Positions 56,131-64,000 of a stretch of 64,000 bases of DNA are shown here, in pieces (position 1 is the stretch's first letter; every line of letters starts with the position of its first letter). The stretch comes from Phytophthora sp. 'mugwort' (lineage: Eukaryota; Oomycota; Peronosporomycetes; Peronosporales; Peronosporaceae). The notes beneath the pieces were generated by a model that was given only the letters and a program-made list of their open reading frames with translations, ran no database searches and was not told the origin of the DNA. The stretch covers positions 248,001 to 312,000 of the forward strand of contig JAUCEF010000011.1 of the NCBI GenBank assembly GCA_033558025.1, read 5' to 3'. Made by a program: the position numbers and the translations under genes.

Positions 56131-57091
56131 GGTTGCGCCGCCCCATCGTCATAGCGGAGTGTCGCTCCTCACGTCTCTTCCAGCCAACTTAATCGGTGCG
56201 CAAGGTGCCGTACAGCAGCAGCCGAGACGCGCTGGGACAGAAGTCGTCGGCGCGCGCCGCCAGCAGCTGGGAGGGACTGCGAACCTACACCCATCTCAAA
56301 TCTCGTCATTTTTGACTACGTATTAGAATTGCGCTATTTATTGGTTCGGAACTACCACACGAAATGCAATAAACTATCACAAATTACACCTCTCGATCGC
56401 CTCTATCGTAGGAACGCGGCGCGCCGGAGCGACGCGTAAGCGGCGGAGTCATCAGTGCGGAGAAACGCAGCGCTGAGCAAAGGTGCATGTGGGTTCCGAA
56501 AAATCCCGTCGTCATGCAACCAAGTGGCTGACGCAGCTTGGCCATGCGACGAGTCTTAGGCCATATTGCAGTTCAGCTCTCGGGTCCGCAGCAGTCCATG
56601 CGGACCACTAGCCAGCCATTCCGCTGTCATTTCCTACAAGTGGCAACCAGTAGCGGCCTGGTCACTGTGGCCGCGTCGTTTCGTGTGCAAAGATCTCAGA
56701 GCCGTTACCCCCCATCTTTCGCTCGTCACATGCGGCACCGGTTGAACTTACCCAGAAACGCAAATCGCACCGGCGAAGAATCCGACGCGACAATAATACA
56801 TCTGGTATAATACACGGTATTCCAACCAAGAGTGGGGAATGCTCTTTTCTCTGACGGCTAACTCCACCAATGAGAGCGGTGTGTTTCAGTATTTTTGTCT
56901 AATCATTTGAGCTTGTGAAAAATTGCGATGTTCCAACCAATCCGACCATATTTAGTTAGAATATTTTTAAAATATTTATTATTCAATACAAAACTTCATG
57001 TTAATGCATATACTAAAAATATACCGACGTTTCTGACCTAGCGGCGGTAGTTGCTCCTGCACAAGTAGAAGAAGACTGCAGAGCAAGAGTC
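56131..57091. other. Intergenic, no gene seen
   Basis: Between the small basic gene and Crypton C. 56,940-57,010 is AT-rich. No RNA gene or domain is recognised. Confidence 0.45.
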
Positions 57092-59131
57092 ATGTCCATC
57101 GCGTCGCTGACCCCTGCCAACAGCAAGAAGGCGAGGGTGACGGCGATAAATTCCTTTACGGCGTTTTTGGAGGGGGAGGACATGACATTGGATTCAGCAC
57201 ACAAGCTTATCGACGCTGACAAGACAGGTAAGGTACTTAGAATTATGCTAGGCAAGCATGCATATTCCCTTGCTAGATCGTCGGACAAGGTTCGCTCGAC
57301 GAATACATGTCTTGCCTACTTTGGTAATGTCAAGAACTGGCTGCTGGACAAGTACCCACAGCAGGGGGCTATAGTCAAGCCCCAGCTACAAAAGGTTCTT
57401 CTGGGCTCGAAAAATTCTGTACCAAGCGCGAGGACGGTAGCTTTGAAAAGAAATCACCTCCATGCTTCAAACAAGACCTGGAAAATATCGTTATGTTACT
57501 TTATACCTCTGACTCTGCGGACAGCGTCTATCTAGACGCGTCCCTAGTAGTGATGATGTGGTATTTGTACGGACGCAGCTCTGATGCAGAGCAACTCGAG
57601 AAGCAGCAGCTCTCACTGTTACCTGGTAAGCTATTGCGTCGTTAATGCTCTATGTCGAGTCTGCAAACCTGACTCGTTGCTGTACTATTAGGTGGAGTAC
57701 TCTTCCTCAGATTCAAGCGTGTGAAGACGGCTTTACTACAGGGCGTCTCCTTGTTTAAGGACCCAGCCTGCTTCTTAACCTGCCCACTATTTACCTTGGC
57801 TGCCGCTCTTTACGATGCAAACGGCGCCCAGCAAGCGGTTCTTCTCACAGTTCCTGGCCACGAAGCCAAGCGCAGTAACCGTGAGCGATGTGGAAGAGCT
57901 CAGCCTCGTTGAGCTGCTCGAAGCAGATGATAGTACGGAGTCTTCACAGGGTGCACAGCAGTCCTCCATCAAGCGCGCAGCCTGGCGCACAAGCATACGT
58001 GAACCGCTTGCTGGTTAGAGTGAAGCAAACAGCACCAGACAGGCACATAAAATAAAGCTTACCGCTGGGCATAGCTCGCAGTCCTTCCGCCGTGGTGCGG
58101 TCATGCACGCCCACGATGGAAGCGTGGCAGAAACTGGATTATTGAACGCGGCGGCTGGCAGCTGGATCGCGTGAACAAGGCGTTCGGGTACATGCTGGGG
58201 ACGACGCAGACGGATCAAAACGTGGCCCGGGTGTTGAACGGGTGGAGCCCCAAGAAAGGCGCCTGCCTTCCCTCGTTGCATGCCCTCGATCAGCCGATCC
58301 GTGATCGCGCGACGAAGTTCCAGACACTGTTCTTCAGCAGTTTGATGGCCTTTGCTCATACTGCGCTCAACCTGGACGACGATGTCGCGGATTGCTTGGT
58401 GGCGACGCTGATCATGCACTACCCCGATGTGCTGCTGCTGGCTGAGACGAGCACACTTTTCAGCAGAATGCGCGAGGCCATGGCGACACGAGCCATTGGA
58501 GAAGCGGAGGTGCTAGTCTGGGATGCTGCCATTCCTCTCGCCTTCGATCCCCCTCCAGAGGAGACCAGTCCTCTTGAAGACAGTCGCGAAAACGCGGCGG
58601 TGCTTAATCTGGTGAAACATCAGTCGAAGAAGATCGAGGTCCAAATTCTGCAGAACAAGAGCTCAAAGGGCGAATGTTAGCCATTGAGACGCACTTACGC
58701 ACACAATTGGGTGAGCAACACCAAGCCCACGGATTGGCGCTGACCAGCAAGCGGCCACACCAATTCCGCAGCAGGGCTCAAGAGCCATACGCCCGAAGAA
58801 AAAGGGATCGGGAATCGCAGTCGCTATCGGGAGTCTGGTACGAGTGGTTCATAGCCGAGCCGCGTGTGTGTATGCGTCGCACTCTGTGAAAAAGACCACA
58901 TTGTACGAGTTCAGACACGCTGTAGGGTTTATGATGCTCTTCGTACCGATGGGATTCGCGCTGAACGAGGCATCCGCTGCTTTCAAACGCGAGGTGCTGA
59001 GGGTTGGGGAGAAGGCACAGAAGAACACGCTTGAATTCTTGAAAGCAAATGGCTCTTCAGCACTTGCAGCAGGCACCGCACTCAAAGCCCTTCGCAACTT
59101 CACAAGACAGGGAAGTTTGACATGCACATAG
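57092..59131 (+). pseudogene. Crypton tyrosine recombinase with GCR1_C-like tail, remnant C
   Basis: Plus-strand pieces in order. 57092-57535 (MSIASLTPANSKKARVTAIN) is the core-binding part. 57540-58018 includes 'DASLVVMMWYLYGRSSDAEQ' and a possible intron near 57,625-57,691. The box II/III region at 58,070-58,310 reads QSFRRG where the HxxR motif should be, so the catalytic His is Gln (codon CAG). 58,140-58,310 then matches the 'ERGGWQLDRVNKAFGYML' and 'ARVLNGWSP' blocks seen in remnant B. 58674-59131 has 'VWYEWFIAEPRV' and 'FKREVLRVGEKAQKNTLEFL', the GCR1_C-like DNA-binding tail. Length and order are nearly complete, but the lost His and a frameshift near 58,140 indicate it is inactive. Confidence 0.75.
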
Positions 59132-60420
59132 CCCAGTTCCACGAGCGCGTCGCCACTCGAACCGTTGTTGACCCCACTCCTGCTCCTACGCTTCCTGCGT
59201 TTATTCGCCTCCACCCCAAGCAATAGCCTACATACAATATGCACAATAGCACCATCCATTGTGAAAAGAAGACGATGGCCGGTTTCGAACCAGCCTGCAA
59301 CAAAGCTGCTCCTCCACCAAGAGGCACCGCCACGTGGTAAGCACCGAGACACAGGTGCCACGATCAACAGCACCACGCATCAGAGAGAGCAAGCAAGGAG
59401 ACAGATGACGACGCACACACACGGGAGGATCGCGTGGCGAGTACATGCCATTGCACGGTACGTGCCCTTGTCCTGGGTTCGCGTCCTCGCTCTTTGGTCC
59501 GGCTCTGCACTTGAGCGCTTGGACGACGACTCGAGCGTGGAGCGGGCGGGCGTCGCTGCCAGCGAAGCCTTAATCACGGCCGTGGTCGCCGGGCACCTGG
59601 TGCTGCGTCCGGGGTTCGCGCCGGTCTGCCGGTGCTCCGCGAGTTGCTGGTGGCGGCTCCAAACGATGAGTGGCGGCTAACCACGTGGCAGTGATTGGTG
59701 TTTGCTGGCTGTGTCACTAAACGAAGATTTAATGCCACAAAATTGAATTTGGCTTGATACCAGTACTGGTTGGATTCAGTCAGACGCCGTCGGAATTTTT
59801 ACGGTATGTACCGGTAGTGCTACGGTTTTTAAAATACTCCTCGCCCATCCTAACGCCTTGTCCGACAGCTCGTACGAAAAGAAGGGGCTAGGTTTTGAAG
59901 ACGGTCACACAGTGGTGAAATTGGCGAGATGGCTTGTTACCATCCTGATCTGTTCTCCAAGGAGGAGACGTTGGAGCACCTGGGAGGAGACTCACCCTTG
60001 TCGCTTCGGCAACTCCACCCAAACTACGGCAAAAGTACACTTGGAAGGCGGAGGACAGCTCAACAATCATCGGGACTTCCCCAGAAGGGGACACCAGTAT
60101 CACGCTTGGACGGGTAGCGCAAGGGCTGAACTAGGGGGTGTTATCTCAGACAGAGGCACCGATGGATGGAGCCAAATCCACAATTTCATGATTCTTCCCT
60201 GGTCAGTCTCTGAGGCCAAGCAAAATCGGAACGTTGTTAAAGAATTAAAAACATGGCTCCGAAATCTGGCAAGTCCGAAGCTGGATAAATTTCTGGCCAA
60301 ATGGAAAACACGGGGGCTTAAGGATGAATGGCTTCGGGGGCATCAGAGCCAATCACCGAAGCAACTCTGGGTGCACCGCAATATGCTCACAAATTTTCAA
60401 GTCTGGGTGACCTTCCGATT
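59132..60420. other. Crypton 3' flank and unassigned sequence before the LTR
   Basis: Frames at 59165-59680 and 59858-60538 are open but show no domain I can name. The second runs into the LTR and may be the 3' end of an internal region of that retroelement. A T-arm-like GGTTTCGAACC word (59281-59291) is isolated and not a tRNA. Confidence 0.35.
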
Positions 60421-60783
60421 TGTGACGGGGCACAGAACACCTTGCGCACAGAAGTGTGACTTCCGGAGAGTACACAAACGCTCGGTGAACGGCAGTTCAC
60501 TAGTCGCAGGCCTGTGGACTGCTACTAAAATTAGGTAGATTTAAGACTGAATATATTTATAGGTGACCCCTTTTAATGCGTCTACATACTAACTATTAGT
60601 CACCTATAAATCCCTAAGATGTTATCCTATTGAGTGGCTCAGAGGTCTTTATACCATATCTGTGGTACCTATCCATGACGTCATTACCGTCGACGTCATA
60701 GTGATGTTTAGCTACATCACTTAGTGTACTTGGTACACCTGCTCTGAAGAGTGACTTGGCACTCTTCATGTAACCCCGTTACA
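60421..60783 (+). repeat. Gypsy LTR, 363 bp, plus orientation, followed by leader
   Basis: TGTGACGGGGCACA to CCCCGTTACA, the same length and sequence order as 9195-9557. Unlike that copy it is followed by the family leader ('tcctcccccacttcggtttgccgaccatcc', in two parts), which is the region after the 5' LTR where the primer binds. The retroelement is then cut off at about 60,815. Confidence 0.88.
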
Positions 60784-60862
60784 TCCTCCCCCACTTCGGT
60801 TTGCCGACCATCCATTCATGGATGGCTCTGCCCCATTCGAGCCCCGCAAAAGAAGAGGCTGC

Positions 60863-61652
60863 ATGAGTGAGATCGTTTTCTCCGGCCATTACCAGCGTTG
60901 TGGAGTCAATATACAGGCGTGTAGCGACCATTTAAGCCGATTCACCGCCGTGACTTTCTCGAGGCCTGGCGGATCAGGTGATGCAGTGGCCCTTCTAAAG
61001 TGGAAACTTTCGGGTTTGGTAAATGAACTCCCGAAAGGACTCTCAGCGTTCATTCTCGTTCAGCACAGTTGGCAACGCATTTATGCCTACAAGCCAGGTT
61101 GGCAAGTATTTCCCATTCACAACCAGCCGCCTAATGATTCCGTTCTATCATCTACGCAATCTTAACATCTCCGGGTACAAGAAGAACGTCAAATACGTGG
61201 CTTTCATCCCGTTCACTGAGACGAGCGCTGCCACTTCGCTACCCAGCACGGCACGCCGCAGTATTGGAGTCCTTTCGATAGTTCGCTATGGACTTGTATG
61301 CCAGGCGCATCGATTCGCAATTTCCAGGTAACCATCGGTAACACAAACGTATTCGACAAGAGCCAGGAGTACGATTTCGAATCATTCCGCCACGAGTTCA
61401 GCAAACTGGGAGCCATTAATGGTGATCTCTCAAGTGAGATCTCGAACGGATTGATTGACTCACAGCAGTGGTCGATGGCTCAGCGCATCCGTGTAGCTGA
61501 CTGCTCGCGTCTCACCCAGAAGGAGGTGCCTCAGGCCATTCAGGTGTCGGATTCAACGGCTGGCGACCGGCATGGATCTGCTCGTGCTCGTTATTTACGA
61601 GCGCGAACGTGAGATCGACTGTCTCACAGGAGAAATTTTCCGTGCAGACTGA
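60863..61652 (+). pseudogene. Capsid-like protein gene of a Polinton-like/virophage-like element, broken
   Basis: I read pieces of one protein in three frames: 61023-61200 ('GKYFPFTTSRLMIPFYHLRN', 'VKYVAFIPFTE'), 61298-61540 ('IRNFQVTIGNTNVFDKSQ', 'YDFESFRHEFSKLGAINGD', 'QRIRVADCSRLTQKEVPQA') and an end near 61,575-61,652 ('MDLLVLVIYEREREIDCLTG'). The pattern of an 'I-G-NVF-Y-F-F--E----INGD' block, then 'VADCSR', then a beta-rich 'Y-RE--ID-LTGE' end is like double-jelly-roll capsid proteins of Polinton-like viruses as I remember them. That name is a resemblance, not a match I could test. Frameshifts make it dead. Its 3' end overlaps the tail of the GIY-YIG gene on the other strand. Confidence 0.45.
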
Positions 61653-62308
61653 GCATAAAAAAGGCACCAGAGCATAGTTAGACACTCTGTACGCTGGCCT
61701 GATGACGAGCAGTAGAATATGTGACGTGATTTGTGTGATCGCGTGTAGGATCTTCCACATTCGCATGCAATCTTATCGCCCTTCTTCGCGTTGATTCGTT
61801 TACGATTAGCGGCAAGGTACTCTTTCCGAGCTACTAAATTGGCTTCCTGATTGGCGTAATAGTTCTCCATAGCTTTTGCGTTCAGATCCGCTCGGTTCGC
61901 ATCGCCATATAGCTTATCGCGAGCCTTCTTAGTGATCGGCATGAAGCATGGCTGCTTGTTTATGCACTTCATTTTGTTGATCCAGAGTTTCTCAATAGCT
62001 CGTCGATGTTTCGTATCGGCAACGTCATACTCCTTGATGAGATCAATCTTGAACTGATCTGCGCCTAACTCGTGGAAGTGCGGATAGATGGCTAAGTTGC
62101 GGTATTTGCCCTCGAGCTGGCCTTTAACACCCGATACATGCGACTGCCAGCACTTCTTTAGTGGATCTGTAGTAGAGCCGACATAGACGATCGACGCGTC
62201 GTTGTTCAAGATCTGGTAAACTCGCCCTTTTATTGTATATACTAATAACTCCTTGTCTGAATTGAGGGACAAATATGTTGAGTCTGATATAGACAATGAA
62301 CACCTCAT
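61595..62308 (-). CDS. GIY-YIG endonuclease-like protein with C-terminal zinc motif
   Basis: A 237-residue frame with ATG at 62308. The GIY-YIG fold is visible at residues 28-117: 'GRVYQIL' and 'VYVGSTT' stand for the GIY and YIG strands, Lys51/Lys52-Cys-Trp-Gln-Ser-His56 fills the helix that usually carries the Arg and His, Glu106 ('AIEKLWINKMK') is the metal-binding acid, and Asn117 follows. Residues 182-198 (CECGRSYTRSHKSRH) look like a short zinc motif common at the end of virus-encoded GIY-YIG proteins; the partner His is not seen and the last 37 residues look like a frameshifted end. It would cleave DNA and probably came from the virus-like element around it. The catalytic Arg is not obvious, so activity is uncertain. 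Confidence 0.7.
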   Translation of the reverse strand: MRCSLSISDSTYLSLNSDKELLVYTIKGRVYQILNNDASIVYVGSTTDPLKKCWQSHVSGVKGQLEGKYRNLAIYPHFHELGADQFKIDLIKEYDVADTKHRRAIEKLWINKMKCINKQPCFMPITKKARDKLYGDANRADLNAKAMENYYANQEANLVARKEYLAANRKRINAKKGDKIACECGRSYTRSHKSRHIFYCSSSGQRTECLTMLWCLFYAQSARKISPVRQSISRSRS

Positions 62309-62372
62309 GCTGAATGCTAATTAATTTAATTTAATTAATAGAAATGATCTGGCTACCTATATAGAAAGCATC

Positions 62373-62721
62373 ATGACTACTTTAACTTTTGGAAAGCATA
62401 AATCGAACACTATTGAAGAAGTATATACCTCTGATCAGGATAATGCCGCTGGTTATCGAATCAAAAGAGTCTTGTTGAAAACAGCAGTGATATTGGCAAG
62501 TTCCTGGATCAGGAATTTAGCTAGGATGATGATTCATACGTCATGTCATTCGGCAAGTACAAAAGGGAAAAACGATTAGACAGATCCAAACCATTGACCC
62601 TGATTACCTTGAATGGTTAAAGACGAACGAATTCATTAAGACTAAGATGCCTAAGCTTAAGGCAATTCCTCTGGATATGAAAGGTTCAATAATATTTGGT
62701 GATTGTGTTAGATACTATTAA
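62373..62721 (+). pseudogene. Tandem FGKxKG-motif protein of the virus-like element, frameshifted
   Basis: The frame from 62373 starts MTTLTFGKHKSNTIEEVYTSD. Further on, another frame carries 'VMSFGKYK', then in a third frame 'KGKTIRQIQTIDPDYLEWLK', ending at 62721. Two copies of the FGK(Y/H)K-GKTIxEI...DPxYLxWL module are thus present in tandem. This small module occurs in exonuclease-related and virus-encoded proteins. At least two frameshifts are needed to join it, so it is broken. Confidence 0.55.
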
Positions 62722-62869
62722 ATTCTCGAAATAGCTTATATGAATATTAGCAATAGGAATGGTACACTGTCTCTTCCACAACGAAAGGTGAAACTTTGTG
62801 TGTAATAGTATAAACGGGGCTCTTGGGCGGGTTTATGTTCGGTGTTTAAAAGAACGGTATTATACCTAG

Positions 62870-63283
62870 TTGGTTACCACTACTGCCGTCATACCTCTTG
62901 ACGAGCGGGATTTCGTTATCGCCCCAGGACATGGGAGACTTGTCCGAGTCCTCCTCATAGTTCACGAGGAGCTCAGGGTCCTCCTCAGGCGGTTCAGGTG
63001 CCGTGGGAGTCACCTTGGATGCCACCTTGGTGGATCCCTTAGCGGCAGATCCTTTGCCGGACGGCTTAGAGCTCTTATCCTGCTACTTGGAAGCAACAGG
63101 TTTGGCAGGCGCTTTCGCACCGCTGTCAGACCGAGTCTTGGTTATGCTTGAGGCTGACGTGGAAGCCGAAGAAGAAGAACACGCGGAAGTGGTCGGGGTC
63201 AAAAAGGAAATAAGCCGGCTGCGGAAACCAACCGAAGTCGATGTAATTCGACGTGGAGAGTGAAAGGCGGAGTTTCCTTTCAC
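62870..63283 (-). mobile_element. Gypsy gag start, minus strand, truncated
   Basis: Minus-strand translation includes KTRSDSGAKAPAKPVASK and then the Lys/Ser-rich stretch ending in 'DKSPMSWGDNEIPL' in an adjacent frame: the same gag start as at 2219. It follows the LTR (63645-63323) and leader in the correct order for one minus-strand element that is cut at about 62,870. Confidence 0.65.
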
Positions 63284-63322
63284 TCGCCCTGGATGGTCGG
63301 TACCGAACCTAAGTGGGGGTGG

Positions 63323-63645
63323 TGTAAAGGGGTTACATGAAGAGTGAGAAAGCAGGTGTACCCAAGTACACTAAGTGATGTAGCTAAACATCACTATGAC
63401 GTCGACGATAATGACGTCACGGATAGGTACCACAGATATGGTCCAAAGACCTCTGAGCCACTCAATAGGATAATATCTAGGGAACTTTATATAGTAGCAT
63501 GTAGACGCATTAAAAGGGGGCCACCTATAAATATATCAGTCTTAATTCTACCTAATTTTGGTAACAGTCCCATAGGCCAGGAACTATTTGTATACTCTCC
63601 GGAAGTCACACTTCCTGTGGGCAAGGTGTTGTGTGCCCCGCCACA
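63323..63645 (-). repeat. Gypsy LTR, about 323 bp, minus orientation
   Basis: Reading the minus strand from 63645: TGTGGCGGGGCACACAACACC, then the shared GTGTGACTTCCGGAGAG, GACGTCATTATCGTCGACGTC and CACTTAGTGTACTTGGGTACACC words, ending CCCCTTTACA. It is the same LTR as at 60421 but inverted and about 40 bp shorter. The leader and gag start follow it on the minus strand. Confidence 0.85.
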
Positions 63646-64000
63646 GCATGCTAGACGAGGAAAACTCGAGTCCTAGCAGTCGTGATCCCACTGGCCGCAA
63701 TGGCGTCGACGACCTCGCCGGCAACTATGCTTCGTCTCACCGGTCAGCCTCTCCACCTCGGTATCGACTGTAATTAATATCACTTGTCAAACAATTCATG
63801 AGCACGTTGAGAAAGCTAATGTTGTCGTTGGGTCCGTCATTATGCCAGGTACTCTCTTTCGGGTTGGTTGGGCCTAGGCTGCAATGCTCTGCAGCTTCAG
63901 AACCTCATTGTAGCTGCACACAGTTTGCGCGAACGAAGTCTTGGTGTCGAATGACACGAGTAGGCTTGCTAGACAGGCCCGATTAATGCTCTGCTCGAAG
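63646..64000. other. No firm feature
   Basis: A short plus-strand frame runs to 63773 (ends SASPPRYRL) and may be retroelement debris. Nothing else is recognised before the window ends. Confidence 0.35.

Noticed and set aside
59278..59350. Possible tRNA on the minus strand (GGTTCGAAACC word)
   Set aside because: No D-arm, anticodon stem or acceptor stem can be formed.

Overview
The window looks like part of an oomycete genome of the Phytophthora/Peronospora kind. The signs are short introns (73-94 bp) with GT/AG ends and visible CTAAC-type branch points, oomycete Inr-like motifs (TCATTTC/TTCATTC) just upstream of starts, a bZIP with an altered basic region, and a dense, decayed mixture of Ty3/Gypsy, Crypton, MULE, hAT, pogo and Tc1/IS630-like elements. 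No organism name is given, so this is inference from content.

Layout. 1-9.6 kb is nested, broken Gypsy material: an RT scrap on +, an RNase H-integrase scrap on -, a gag-like stretch on +, a long gag-PR-RT-IN remnant on -, and a 363-bp LTR on +. 9.9-10.7 kb is an extremely GATC-rich degenerate repeat. 11.8-13.2 kb is a broken pogo-like transposase. 13.5-32.1 kb is the main gene island: a kinesin-7/CENP-E-like motor, a bZIP factor, MAK16, a glutathione peroxidase, an unrecognised coiled-coil protein, and a four-exon gene whose exons together encode RAMA, PHD-finger and glutamine-rich regions. 32.3-49.4 kb is a transposon graveyard (two MULEs, an aminotransferase pseudogene, a large hairpin, Tc1/IS630, two Cryptons, two hATs, a MITE). 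49.8-56.1 kb is a second gene island (CDC14 phosphatase, a lysine/alanine-rich protein, a small basic protein). 57.1-59.1 kb is a third Crypton. 60.4-63.6 kb is a virus-like fragment (capsid-like gene, GIY-YIG nuclease, tandem FGK-motif gene) lying between two LTRs of the same Gypsy family in opposite orientation.

The intact genes are housekeeping or regulatory: cell division (kinesin-7, CDC14), ribosome assembly (MAK16), peroxide detoxification (GPx), transcription (bZIP) and chromatin (RAMA-PHD). They form no operon and no single pathway. The items most worth following are the RAMA-PHD-glutamine-rich gene (a candidate reader of modified DNA), the virus-like fragment between inverted LTRs, the GATC array, and the long paired hairpins near 35.1 kb. 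All family assignments were made by eye from motifs; no database search was run.
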